DNA from: Streptomyces endophytica
GTDB lineage: Bacteria; Actinomycetota; Actinomycetes; Streptomycetales; Streptomycetaceae
DNA: 64,000 nucleotides
Direction: 5' to 3'
Assembly: GCF_026153355.1 (NCBI RefSeq)
Contig: NZ_CP110636.1
Coordinates: 5,394,001 to 5,458,000 of the forward strand
The notes under the pieces were generated by a model. The model searched no databases. It was given only the letters and a program-made list of their open reading frames with translations, and was not told the DNA's origin. This document shows, one piece after another, positions 9,850-18,952 of the stretch. Numbering within the stretch: position 1 is the stretch's first letter; each line of letters begins with the position of its first letter. The position numbers and the translations under genes were made by a program.

Positions 9850-10503
9850 CTACGTGGCAGCCGAGGCAGCCGACTGCTGAGCTCGCGCCCGGGCCTGGTC
9901 CGGGTACCACCTCGTGAAGCGGACCGCGCCCACGAGCAACGCGATCGGGATGATCCAGTTCAACCAGTCCGCCCCTGACGTGGTGTGCAGGGCGAGGACA
10001 CCGAGCAAGGCCGTCACCAGGAACACCGCTCCCCACACCGCCGTCAGCACCCGGTTGACGTGCCGGAAGAGCGGGCTCCCCCAGTACACGCGGGGCACGG
10101 ACTCCCGGGCGTACTGCTCGGTGAACGGCATGAAGGCGAGGGATGTGAAGGCCACAACGGCCAGGACCCCGGCGGACAGGGTCTGGGCGTACGTCTCCAG
10201 CCAGATCAGGGCGTGACGGTCGAGGACCAGCGACAGGATGCAGATGACGGCGAAGAAAAGCAGACCGGCGATGTCCAGGATCTTCAGGCTGCGGCGCCGG
10301 ATGTCGGGGATGCTGGCACCGATCGCCGTGATGAGCGCGGCGAGCGCCGCAAAACCCCACGAACTGGGGCTCGCCACCACGGCGAAAATGATCCAAGGGG
10401 CGAAGCCGAGGAAGAGGTTGAGACCCCGGGTGGCGTCGGGGCGTTGCGGCTCGCTCGGTGACGGCGCGTCGTCGGGCTTGGGCGTCGTGTCAGGGTGGCT
10501 CAT
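9850..10503 (-). CDS. hypothetical integral membrane protein
   Basis: 217 residues: a 25-residue Pro/Asp-rich cytoplasmic tail, then seven or so hydrophobic segments, beginning LNLFLGFAPWIIFAVVA and ending NWIIPIALLVGAVRF. A short motif between segments 4 and 5 (YARESVPRVYWGSPLFRHVNRVLTAVWG) resembles loops in small actinobacterial membrane proteins of the intracellular-septation-A-like group, but I do not assign it. The start is secure: GGAGG lies seven bases before the ATG at 10503. The gene reads away from the DUF4419 gene. Confidence 0.65.
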   Translation of the reverse strand: MSHPDTTPKPDDAPSPSEPQRPDATRGLNLFLGFAPWIIFAVVASPSSWGFAALAALITAIGASIPDIRRRSLKILDIAGLLFFAVICILSLVLDRHALIWLETYAQTLSAGVLAVVAFTSLAFMPFTEQYARESVPRVYWGSPLFRHVNRVLTAVWGAVFLVTALLGVLALHTTSGADWLNWIIPIALLVGAVRFTRWYPDQARARAQQSAASAAT

Positions 10504-10849
10504 ACGAAACCTCCGGTCGGCTCCGTCCGGTCCGGCGTCCCTGTTGCCATGCTGTGCTCCACGGACCGCGGTCGCATCCGGTGCGGCCCCCGACTCGCCA
10601 ACCCGCCACTACGGTGAGTGGCAGTTGCTCGACGCCGAGCAAACACCCGGAGCGAGGATTCGACGACGAGATCACCGAGCCGATCGACGAGAGGCCTCCA
10701 TGCCACGCTGGGGCCGCACCGATGTTGAGTTCAGCTCTCTGCCGGTCGTCAGCGTTCGACCTTCGACGTTCTAAGATCACGGACGATCGCCGTGCATCAG
10801 GCCCTTCGGATCGGCGTATCAGGGAGCGGAGGGGGACCGAGGGGTACCG
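10504..10849. other. intergenic region without a supported gene
   Basis: A divergent gap between the membrane protein gene (minus) and the DUF4419 gene (plus). Open frames here lack coding signatures. It must contain both promoters; a GAGGGG ribosome site lies just before the ATG at 10850. I see no strong palindrome. Confidence 0.5.
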
Positions 10850-12366
10850 ATGGCATACGAGATAGACCTGCCGCTGGACGAAGAGGGCGGAGAAGGCGGA
10901 GAAGGCGGAGAAGGCGGAGAAGGCGGAGAAGGCGGAGCATACGAAGCGAGTGAAGTAGACCGAGCGGACGACAAGGCCGCCAGGCTCGGCGCGGAACTCA
11001 CCGAACTCGGCAACGAGAGATTCCTACGGGCGACGCTCCGCGACCAACCGCCGGCGCACCTTTTTCACCACCGCAGCACCGACCGCCTCATAGGCTGGCC
11101 CACCAGCGCACCGGACATCGCCGAACCCACCTCCAGCCTCCTGCTCCGCGCCCTTCACATCTGCTTCACCGCTCACCTCCCCCTGAGCCTCTCGCCCGAC
11201 GTCCTCTGGTACGCCGTCGTGCACGAGGTAGCCGTACACATCCGACTGAACCCGGAGACGTACGAGGGCATCTTCACGGAGACGCCCGGACACCGGCAGA
11301 CCATCGTCGTACGGGACGACCTGGCCCCGCTGGACTGGGAGCGCTCGATCAACCTCGTCCAACAGCCACTGCGCGCCCGGATCGGTGACGAGGTCGCCGA
11401 CCTCTTCCAGCCCACCTTCTCCACCACCACGGACGCGGACGCCACGGCCATGCTGGTGGCACTGATGGACGCAGTCAGCCCGTACTACCGCTTTCGGTGG
11501 GAGACCCTCTGCGGCATTCCGCGCATCCGACTGGAGGGCACGGACCGGGACTGGCGTCTGCTGGCGGCTCGGGTGCGGGAACTGGCGGGTGGTTCGAAGG
11601 GCTGCGGCCGTGGTTCACGGCACTGCAGCCGGTGCTGGACGCGATCTGGGCGACGGCGTCGGGGTGGGGTGTCGACCAGGACTTCTGGCGTTCCCTCTAC
11701 AAGTGGGAATCGGCCTCGGGCGGCGACCGGGTCACGGGCTGGATCACCGCGTTCTTCGCCCACCGATACACCGACGACGGCCCGCGCCCGAAGCCGTCGT
11801 TCGGGCCGGGCACGACCGCCGAGGACGACTTCCCCTCGCACGTCTCCCAGGTCCCGTTCCGTTGGGAGACGCTAACGGGAACGTTGGACATGGCGTTCCT
11901 CGGAGGCGTCCTCGGTATTGAGCGCGAGGGAGAGTGGATCCGACCCCAACTCGGCCACGCAGTGGTTGAGTTGGTCCCCGCCACCAATCCCAAGCCCAAC
12001 CCCAAGCCCGCCACCGAATCGGACGGCGCACCGCATACCGAACCGGACGGCGAACGAGCGGACAGACCGTGCGGCGGCGTGCGCCTGCCCGAGCCCTGGA
12101 CATTGGCGGATGTCCAGCGCCTCACCGGCTGCCCACAAGCCCATCTGCTCACCCCCGTCGGCACCGTCACCCACAACGGCAGCCCCCTCCAGGCCGACTA
12201 CGCGATCAACCTCGACGGCATCTGCGCGGTCCGGACCAGCGACCGGAATGACGACAGCGAGGGCGACGGCAACTGGTATCTGGGCGATCTCGTCTCCGAC
12301 GCCGGGGACATCCAGTGCTGGGCCTCCTACGGCCCGGACCTCGGCGACGCCCTGCGCGCTCTCTAA
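10850..12366 (+). pseudogene. DUF4419 domain protein, split by a one-base deletion
   Basis: Two frames join to a protein of about 505 residues. After a tract of EGG repeats, the first frame carries DUF4419 landmarks (FLRATLRDQPPAHLFHH, LPLSLSPDVLWYAVVHEVAVHI, NPETYEGIF, ISPYYRF-like VSPYYRFRWETLCGIPRI) up to VRELAGG; from about 11590 the adjacent frame continues with WFEGLRPWFTALQPVLDAI, FWRSLYKWESASGG and VPFRWETLTGT. One G missing in gcgggtgg (11584-11592) would restore it. DUF4419 proteins are uncharacterised. The last 120 residues beyond the domain, with a Pro-Lys-Asn linker, are an unassigned extension. A real pseudogene or a sequencing indel cannot be told apart here. Confidence 0.8.
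10886..10939. repeat. 9-bp (ggcggagaa) tandem repeat inside a gene
   Basis: Six contiguous units of ggcggagaa, the last imperfect, encode Gly-Gly-Glu near the N-terminus of the DUF4419 protein. The unit keeps the frame whatever the copy number. Confidence 0.9.
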
Positions 12367-12381
12367 CAGCCAGCCAGGAGG

Positions 12382-13329
12382 TCAACGGAAGTCGGCAGCA
12401 TGGTCAACGGCCCATTGGCGCAAAGTCCGTGCCGGCCGCCCGGCCACGTCCTCGACCGTGGTGGTCGTGACCGGACGCGGGGCGTCAAGCATCTCCGCGT
12501 ACCCGTCCAGCAGGGTGTCCACGAAGGAGTCGGGGAAGGTGTCGTCGGCAAGCAGCTGCTGGCGGGCGGCCTCCCGTGACAGTTCCTCCCACCGGAGAGG
12601 CCGTCCGATGGCCTCTCCGATGATGCGCACCTGATCGACCTGGGTCTGGATTTCGGGCCCGGTCAGTGCGTAGACCGCCTTGTCGTGGCCCTCCTCGGTC
12701 AAGGCGCGTACGGCGACGGCGGCGATGTCGGCCTCGTGCAGCAGCGCCATGGGCACCGCTCCGTAGGCGCCGCGCACCACGTCGCCGGTGCGGACCTGGT
12801 CGGCCCACCAGAGGGTGTTGCTGGCGAAGGTGGTGGGACGTAGGTGCGTCCAGCCGAGTTCCGACCGTTCGATGAGGTGCTCCACCGCGGCGTGCGAGCG
12901 GCCTACCGGGTGCCGCTGTTGCTCGGGGGCGATCCCGTCCTGAACGGCCCCCGAGGAGAGGAAGACGACGTGGTCTACGTGCCGCCGTAGCGCATCGACG
13001 ACAGCGGGCGCGGCGTCAGCCGTATGAAAGGGCCACATGAGGAAGGCCCGGTCAACGCCCTCCAGTGCCTCTTCCAGGCCGCGGGCGTCGGCCAGGTCGC
13101 CGGCCCGTACCTCGATGCCGCCGTACCCGAGGCCAGCCGAATCCGGGTGCCGGGTCAGGGCCCGTACATGGACACCTACGCCTACATCAGTCGCCAACAA
13201 CTGAGTGACTACCTGGCGGCCCACGTTTCCCGTCGCGCCAATAACCAGCACGGTGCGCTCCGCCGCGCCCACAGCCGCACGGTTCATGACCGCACCCGTG
13301 TCCATCGCGGTATCCCTATCCATATCCAT
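12382..13329 (-). CDS. NmrA-like NAD(P)-binding protein / SDR family reductase
   Basis: 315 residues. After about 20 residues begins an atypical short-chain dehydrogenase Rossmann fold: strand plus VIGATGNVGRQVVTQLL, then VRALTRHPDS, DLADARGLEEALEGVDRAFL and VVFLSSGAVQDG. The catalytic YxxxK is not present in usual form, as in NmrA/HSCARG-type redox sensors or NAD(P)H:quinone reductases. The C-terminal part (YALTGPEIQTQ, GRPLRWEELS) matches this group. ATG 13329 is preceded by GAGAGGGAG. The N-terminus MDMDRDTAMDTG is itself a small repeat. The 3' end is only 16 bases from the convergent DUF4419 stop. Confidence 0.85.
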   Translation of the reverse strand: MDMDRDTAMDTGAVMNRAAVGAAERTVLVIGATGNVGRQVVTQLLATDVGVGVHVRALTRHPDSAGLGYGGIEVRAGDLADARGLEEALEGVDRAFLMWPFHTADAAPAVVDALRRHVDHVVFLSSGAVQDGIAPEQQRHPVGRSHAAVEHLIERSELGWTHLRPTTFASNTLWWADQVRTGDVVRGAYGAVPMALLHEADIAAVAVRALTEEGHDKAVYALTGPEIQTQVDQVRIIGEAIGRPLRWEELSREAARQQLLADDTFPDSFVDTLLDGYAEMLDAPRPVTTTTVEDVAGRPARTLRQWAVDHAADFR

Positions 13330-13678
13330 CGCGCTCCCTCTCTGCAGGCGGTGTCTGTCCCGCTTGTCACCGCCCACAGTGCGCAACGGAGCGCCGGGAC
13401 CCGCCACCACTGCGGGGATGTCGGCGGATACCAGCATGTCGAGGGCCATGGCGACGGATACCGTCATGAGAGGTGGAGACGGACCAGGATTGGTGGAGAC
13501 GGACCAGGACTGGAGGAAACAGACCACGACTGGTGGAGACAGGCCAGGACTGGTGGAGCCGGGTCAGGAGCCGCACCGGCACCCGCGCCAGGCGCAGGCG
13601 AGGACCCGACCGCCACCCGCCACCCGATCCCCGCCCCCACCTCACCTCACCTCACCTCACCTCACTGCCTACCACCGC
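13330..13678. repeat. intergenic 20-bp tandem repeat and CACCT array
   Basis: The gap between the NmrA-like gene and the MscS stop has no supported gene. Five contiguous copies of a 20-bp unit (tggtggagacggaccaggac) occupy 13472-13570, the first one base short and the third and fifth diverged. A pentamer array (cctca) runs from about 13637 to 13665. Confidence 0.8.
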
Positions 13679-14755
13679 CTACAACACCGGGTCCGACGTC
13701 CCCCGTTGCTGTGGAATCGCAACGCCCTCCGGGTGCTGTAGTGCCACCGTCCGTGTCGGCGCGGGAATCCTGATGCCCTCGTCCCGGTACCGCTGGTGCA
13801 GCCGCTTGATGAATTCATGCTTGATCCGATACTGGTCGCTGAATTCACCCACTCCCAGAATCACCGTAAGGCCGATCCGAGAGTCCCCGAAGGTGTGGAA
13901 ACGAACGGCCGGTTCGTGTTCCGGAACGGCGCCGCTGACGTCGGTCATCACGCTCTTGACGACCTCCAAGGTGACCCGCTCGACGTGTTCAAGGTCACTG
14001 TCGTAGCCAACGCCAACCTGGACGAGGATCGACAACTGCTGTTCCGGCCGAGTGAAGTTGGTCATGTTGGTGCCGGCCAGCTGGGCATTCGGGATAATCA
14101 CCAGGTTGTTGGAGAGCTGGCGCACCACGGTGTTACGCCAGTTGATGTCGACGACGTATCCCTCCTCCCCACTGCTGAGCCGAATGTAGTCACCGGGCTG
14201 CACGGTCTTCGAAGCCAATACGTGCACGCCGGCGAAGAGATTGGCGAGGGTGTCCTGCAATGCCAGGGCGACCGCCAGGCCACCCACACCGAGTGCGGTG
14301 AGCAGAGGGGCAATGGAAATGCCCAGGGTCTGCAGGATGACCAGAACACCCATTGCCAGCACCACGATGCGGGTGATGTTGGCGAAAATGGTGGCCGATC
14401 CGGCCACGCCGGATCGTGACTGGGCCAGCGACCTCACGAGCCGGGTGATCATCCGGGCCGCGGTCAGCGTGACGACCAGGATGAGCAGCACGGTCAGCGT
14501 CCGGTTGACGTTCCGTCCGACCGTTGGCGTCAGCGGCAGCGCAGCGGCCGCAGCCGCCAGACCGCCGGATATCGCCGCCCAGGGCACCACGGATCGCAGT
14601 GAATCGACAATGACGTCGTCGCCGCTCCATCGCGTTCTGCTCGCGTGCTTTCCCAGCCACCGCAACACCGCTTTGCACAAGAGCCCGGCGACGATACCGG
14701 CAATGAGCGCGGCACCGGCAATGATCAGGTCATGCAGCGTGACAGCACGGTTCAC
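13679..14755 (-). CDS. MscS family mechanosensitive ion channel
   Basis: 358 residues. Four hydrophobic segments lead into the pore helix and beta domain typical of MscS: SIAPLLTALGVGGLAVALALQ (pore-lining, small residues packed against small residues), then DTLANLFAGVHVLASKTVQPGDYI, then the Sm-like beta domain (GYVVDINWRNTVVRQLSNN, VIIPNAQLAGTNMTNF) and a mixed alpha/beta C-terminal domain. Such channels open on membrane tension to release solutes during osmotic downshock. Start is GTG 14755, with a weak GGGAG upstream. Length is somewhat above MscS itself (about 286 aa) because of an extra helix pair at the N-terminus. Confidence 0.9.
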   Translation of the reverse strand: MNRAVTLHDLIIAGAALIAGIVAGLLCKAVLRWLGKHASRTRWSGDDVIVDSLRSVVPWAAISGGLAAAAAALPLTPTVGRNVNRTLTVLLILVVTLTAARMITRLVRSLAQSRSGVAGSATIFANITRIVVLAMGVLVILQTLGISIAPLLTALGVGGLAVALALQDTLANLFAGVHVLASKTVQPGDYIRLSSGEEGYVVDINWRNTVVRQLSNNLVIIPNAQLAGTNMTNFTRPEQQLSILVQVGVGYDSDLEHVERVTLEVVKSVMTDVSGAVPEHEPAVRFHTFGDSRIGLTVILGVGEFSDQYRIKHEFIKRLHQRYRDEGIRIPAPTRTVALQHPEGVAIPQQRGTSDPVL

Positions 14756-15268
14756 CGGTCAACCCCCACTCCCGGGAAGTGCAGCCCTGCCACTGCCACG
14801 CATCGCATGTGATGCTCCATCATTCGGTTTTACCTGCTTGTCTCTAGGACTTCGAATGCGCCGGGGCCCGACCGCAGACGTGTGCGCGTACGTGTACGTG
14901 TCCATGTACGTAGACGAAGACGTGAACGTCCCGCAAGACGTAGTAGTCCTGACGCGATCAGTCATCCTGCCGCACGCGACGCGATACGCATCGAGCACCC
15001 CAGGAGAAACCAACCACCCCTGCCCGCCCGCCTCCATCGGGCCTGCGCTCACTACGAACCCCACCCCATACTCCGGGCCCCGATCTGGCCCATTCTGCCG
15101 TCACCCACACGTGCGGTCCTGCGCATGGACGATTCCGCGAGGGGGAGTCATGCGGAGCCGCACGCGTCGACCGACACGGCGGCGGACCAACTGGTGTTGT
15201 GAGAAGGGCCGACTCAGGCCGTAAGAACGAACAAAGGCACCAAGTCTATCTCTGAGAAAGGGTGTTCC
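14756..15268. other. intergenic region, CGTAC-rich
   Basis: 513 bases with no gene that I can support. The stretch 14882-14945 is built of repeated acgt/gtacgt words, giving short overlapping palindromes. The 3' end carries the ribosome site (GAGAAAGG) of the small secreted protein. Confidence 0.5.
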
Positions 15269-15550
15269 ATGCGCCGCTTTGCCGCTCTCCTGCTCGGTGC
15301 CGCCGCATTCTACGGTGCGGTCACCTCCGCACCTGGTCAGGCCATCGCCCTGGCCAAGGAACCATGTGGCTTCTACAAGACGGGCAGTGATGCGTACTAC
15401 CGCCACTGCACCACGGACGGTTCGCACGTCGTGATCAAGGTGGAGGTCGCCTGGGCCCCCGACTACCAGCGCTGCGTGGGCCCGGGCCGTACGTGGCTGG
15501 GCTCCGCTTCCAGGATCCAGGGCGCGCACTACGTCGGACGCACCTGCTGA
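15269..15550 (+). CDS. small secreted cysteine-containing protein (DUF6355-like)
   Basis: 93 residues: a signal peptide (MRRFAALLLGAAAFYGAVTS, likely cleavage near residue 28) and a mature part of about 65 residues with four cysteines (CGFYK, YRHCTTDG, YQRCVGPG, and a terminal Cys). The pattern CGFY...YxHC...APDYxxC resembles the DUF6355 group of small secreted actinomycete proteins; I am moderately sure of this from memory of the pattern only. Two disulphides are likely. The role is unknown. ATG 15269 follows GAGAAAGG. It stands alone. Confidence 0.7.
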   Translation: MRRFAALLLGAAAFYGAVTSAPGQAIALAKEPCGFYKTGSDAYYRHCTTDGSHVVIKVEVAWAPDYQRCVGPGRTWLGSASRIQGAHYVGRTC

Positions 15551-15678
15551 CCAGCCATGAGCTGCCCCTCCTGCTCCGGCCCGCTGCGACGGCTCGTCCG
15601 CCGACCGTCAGACCGGCAACCGTCAGCCATCGGCCGTCAGCCGTCGCAGCACACGGGAATGACGGGGCCTCGGCTGGC

Positions 15679-15951
15679 TCAGAAGGGAACGGCCACCCCA
15701 GCCTCTCTCATTCGGCTCAGGGCGCGGCCCATACACTCGGCGACCGAGGCGCCGTCAGCTCTCATCGGCGGCAACGGCCCACCACCGGCGGCGAAGGTCC
15801 ACGCTGGCCGGCCCTCGCGCAGGCGCTCCGCATCGATGCGGATCATGGCCCCGATCCCCTGCTCACCGAGCCACTCCAGGATGAGCAGCGTCGCATCCTC
15901 GACGCCGCTGTCCAGATCTACCGTGGGCCACCGCCCCGTCCCCTTGCCCAT
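15679..15951 (-). CDS. small hypothetical protein
   Basis: 90 residues, ATG at 15951. The sequence is acidic with an alternating pattern (TVDLDSGVEDATLLILEWL, GAMIRIDAERLREGRPAWTFAAGGG, ASVAECMGRALSRMREAG) that reads as a strand-helix-strand-helix soluble domain. Codon use is normal for the window. No family recognised. It ends head-on against the secreted protein gene about 130 bases away and starts next to a tandem-repeat tract. Confidence 0.55.
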   Translation of the reverse strand: MGKGTGRWPTVDLDSGVEDATLLILEWLGEQGIGAMIRIDAERLREGRPAWTFAAGGGPLPPMRADGASVAECMGRALSRMREAGVAVPF

Positions 15952-16018
15952 GGCAGCACCCTACTTGGCCGGTCGGGACTACGACGTGGGTGCGCTCAGG
16001 CGACGAGGCAACCCAACA

Positions 16019-16145
16019 GGCAGGGAACGTAGGCCGAAAGGCAGGGGACGCAGGCCGAAAGGCAGGGGACGCAGGCGAAACGGCAGGGGCGTAGGCGGCA
16101 AGCGGCAAGCGGCAAGCGGCAAGCGGCAAGCGGCAAGCGGCAAGC
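16019..16145. repeat. 21-bp and 7-bp tandem repeats
   Basis: A 21-bp unit (ggcaggggacgcaggccgaaa) is repeated about three and a half times at 16019-16090. It runs straight into seven perfect copies of ggcaagc at 16097-16145. The 7-bp unit is not a multiple of three and no gene covers it. Confidence 0.9.
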
Positions 16146-16228
16146 GATGTTGTCCCGATGGCGCAGGCGCTGGTGTCCGGTAAGGGTGCCGTCCTAGGTG
16201 CAGGGCCTGCACGAGGACGGGCGGGCCG

Positions 16229-17185
16229 TCAGGTGGCGGTGCCTCCCGGAGTCGGCCCTTGCTCCTCCGTCCTGGACGCTCCCCCCTCCCCCTCCCGCTC
16301 TCTCTCGTCTTCCATCTGGACCCTTGGCAGGATGAGCACGCCCCAAGTGACCAGCACTGCCCCGATCGCCTCCGGGATCAGCCACCATCCGGTGCGTACG
16401 CGGTCTCCGTAGACCACGATGCCCAGGGCCAGGCTGACGAGGGCCTCTCCCAGGGTGAGGACGGGCTGGGAGACCACCAGCGGGCCGGATTCCAGCGCGT
16501 TGGCCAGCAGAAACAGTGCGCATGCCCCGGCCGCCACAAATCCGTAGGTCTGCCAGGAGGCGAAGAAGGCGCTCGGGCCGTGCTGGTTGAACGTGTCGGT
16601 CGCGGACTTCATCAAGGTTGCCGTCAGGGCGTAACCGATCGCGGAGGCGGCGCTGAAGAGGGCCGCGCGGGCCTTCCCCCGCGGACGAGGCGCCGCTGCC
16701 GCGGCACACAGCGTGATGGCGCCGACGGTGGCCAACAGCGTCACCACCCACGTGGCCGACGAAACCTCGGTGCCCGCACCGGACGGCGCGGCAGCTGCCA
16801 GCGCCAGACCGAGGCCGACGGCGACGCTCAGGGAACCGGCCCAGCCGGCCGCCGGAAGCCGTCGGCGGGCCAGCGCGCAGGCGATCACGAGCGCCAGCGG
16901 CAGTTCGGTCACCAGGATCGGCTGGACCAGGACGAGCGAACCCAGCGCCAGCGCCAGCGCCTGGCACGCCGCGGCGCCGACCACCACGGCGATCCCTCCG
17001 AGCCATGCCGGACTACGCACCAGGTGCCGGACCAACCTGGGGCTGAAGGCGTCACCCGCCGGTACGGTCCGTGCAGCCAGGCGCTGAAGCACGGTGCCCG
17101 TGGCATTGCCCACGGCCGCCAGCAGCGCGAACAGCGCAGACAACACAGCCGCCACCGTGCGGTCCCCTCGGGGTCGATTGGCCAT
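16229..17185 (-). CDS. DMT family transporter
   Basis: About 318 residues with ten hydrophobic segments. The N-terminus (TVAAVLSALFALLAAVGNATGTVLQR), the second-third segments (ALALALGSLVLVQPILVTELPLALV) and the late ALESGPLVVSQPVLTLGEALVSL repeat the Q-P motif in both halves, typical of actinobacterial DMT-superfamily permeases. ATG 17185 was chosen over upstream starts because residues before it come from a polypyrimidine/polypurine tract without coding character. The C-terminal 25 residues are a charged tail (DEREREGEGG). Substrate unknown. Confidence 0.8.
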   Translation of the reverse strand: MANRPRGDRTVAAVLSALFALLAAVGNATGTVLQRLAARTVPAGDAFSPRLVRHLVRSPAWLGGIAVVVGAAACQALALALGSLVLVQPILVTELPLALVIACALARRRLPAAGWAGSLSVAVGLGLALAAAAPSGAGTEVSSATWVVTLLATVGAITLCAAAAAPRPRGKARAALFSAASAIGYALTATLMKSATDTFNQHGPSAFFASWQTYGFVAAGACALFLLANALESGPLVVSQPVLTLGEALVSLALGIVVYGDRVRTGWWLIPEAIGAVLVTWGVLILPRVQMEDEREREGEGGASRTEEQGPTPGGTAT

Positions 17186-17299
17186 TGGTCCCTGGCAGCA
17201 ACCGTGGCAGAGCAACCCGCAACGCGCGCAGCACGGCACGCCACCAGATGAGGACGACGGCCACACCACGGCCGCACACTCCCGTCCGATAGGGGCCTG

Positions 17300-17575
17300 G
17301 CCTTCCCCCCTTTTCCCCCTCCCCTCCCCTCCCCCTCCCCTCCCCTCCCCTCCCCTTTTCCCTCCGCCCCCTCCGCCTCGCCCTCTCCTCCGCCTGGCCT
17401 CCGACCTCCGCCTCGCCTCTGCTCCACCTCGCCTCCGGCCTCCGCCCGGCCCCCTTCTCCACTGGGCTGCCTTCCCCCTCCTCCACCTCGGCTGCCTTCC
17501 CCCTTCTCGCCCCCGCCCCGGCTGCCTTCCTCCTCCTCGCCCCGCCCCCGCCTCGTCCTGGGCTGCCCCGGCGTA
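17300..17575. other. polypyrimidine tract, about 270 bases
   Basis: The plus strand is almost purely C and T from about 17304 to 17375 and remains strongly pyrimidine-biased to about 17575, made of ccccct, cctccgcct and similar words. Such mirror-like tracts can form triplex DNA. Open frames across it (Arg/Gly/Glu-rich on the minus strand) are artefacts of composition. Nothing else is seen between 17186 and 17790. Confidence 0.7.
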
Positions 17576-17790
17576 AGGCGACCTGGCGTGTGGGCATGAA
17601 CCGCGGGTGTGGTCCGTGGCTGGTGCCTGGGCTGAGCCGGTGGCCGATATGGGGAAGGCGAGGTCGTTGGTCTGGGGCAGGCCGTGGCTGTCGGTGCCGG
17701 AAGCCCCAAGGTGGCAGGCACAGGTACGGGTCGCAGGCTCATAGGCAGCATGGCGGCCGATATGTAGACGGCGTGGTGACTGACCGCTGC

Positions 17791-18537
17791 TCATGAGCCG
17801 AAGAGGGATATGCCGTGGCTCTTGTGGAAGGCGCGGCTGTGGTGCGCGGTGAGTGCCACCGTGGCAGCCAATATGCCGAGGGACTGGAAGCGGCCGATCA
17901 CGGGCACCAGGTCAACGGGCAGCGCCAATGCCTCGACGGTGCTCAATGCGGCGTCGAGCAGTTGCGCGGCGCCCCACAGCACCGTGAGTCCGCGGAGCGC
18001 GGCACGGAAGTCCGGCCGCTCGCACCACATGCGTTCCGCCGCTTCCTCCGCACCCGGCCCGCGTAGTCGGCGTCCGAACTGGTACGCCAACGGCCGGGCC
18101 GCGAAGAGCGAGCTCAGGATCCATACCCCCAGGACGGCGGGGATGGCCGCGTCCTTCAGCAGCAGTATCCGCGGGCTGCCGCTGATCAGTGAGGTGACGG
18201 CCGACACGACCAGCAGGCCGACCACGAGTAGGTCGAAGAATTCGACGCGTCGGCGTATCACGGCGGTGCCTACTGCGTGCGCCGCCGGGATGGCACCGCT
18301 CAACAGCAACGCCTGCCACTGGGCGACGTCCTGCGCGCGTAGCACGTAGTACACGACGAAGGGCAGAAGGATGTTGACGATCAGCGGGATGAGGAAGGCG
18401 CGCCTTCGGTGTCTGCCGTCCGTATTCGTGGCGTCCACGCCTTCCGTGGCTGCCGTGCCATCGAAGGATTTCATGGCCTCCGCGTCACCCGTGCTTTTCA
18501 TACCCGCCATGGATTTCCTGCCTTCCACGGTGTTCAT
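17791..18537 (-). CDS. VC0807-like integral membrane protein
   Basis: 248 residues. A charged N-terminal 40 residues is followed by six or so hydrophobic segments: FLIPLIVNILLPFVVYYVL, ALLLSGAIPAAHAVGTAVI, DLLVVGLLVVSAVTSLISG, then KDAAIPAVLGVWILSSLFAA and ARPLAYQFGRRLRG. This order and the SGSPRILLLKDA motif match VC0807-type / intracellular septation protein A-like proteins, whose function is unclear. ATG 18537 has GGGGG three to eight bases upstream. The region before it carries an 8-bp repeat. Confidence 0.75.
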   Translation of the reverse strand: MNTVEGRKSMAGMKSTGDAEAMKSFDGTAATEGVDATNTDGRHRRRAFLIPLIVNILLPFVVYYVLRAQDVAQWQALLLSGAIPAAHAVGTAVIRRRVEFFDLLVVGLLVVSAVTSLISGSPRILLLKDAAIPAVLGVWILSSLFAARPLAYQFGRRLRGPGAEEAAERMWCERPDFRAALRGLTVLWGAAQLLDAALSTVEALALPVDLVPVIGRFQSLGILAATVALTAHHSRAFHKSHGISLFGS

Positions 18538-18952
18538 GAGTCCCCCAGCTGTCCGAACGAAGTAGAGAAGTAGAGAAGTAGAGATGACGAGGTGTGTGGC
18601 CGTGCAGCACAACCGTCACGACCACTTGCCTCGACGTTAGGAGTTGGGAGGGTGGAGAGGCGTCGGCCCCAGGGTTGGTCCGGCGGTCGTGGTTCTCCAC
18701 CCGTGCTCCTCAACCGCTGGGTGGACCTCGACCTGCTGGCCGGTCCACGTTCGGCAAGATGGCGATGGCTGTCGCCTGCAGCAGGCCTACGGCAGCGCTC
18801 GACACGGGCACCGGGTGTTGGTGCCCGTAGCGGTACGGGCACCAGCACGGGCAGCCAATGGCGTCCGCGCACTTCACGGGGGACACGCTGGAGACACACT
18901 CGGTGCCGTAAAGCCACGTCAGGCCACAGCCACACCGATTCGCGCCGGCATC
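18538..18952. repeat. intergenic region with 8-bp repeat
   Basis: Three perfect copies of agtagaga lie at 18561-18584, just upstream of the VC0807-like gene. The rest of the 415 bases shows no supported gene. Confidence 0.7.
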
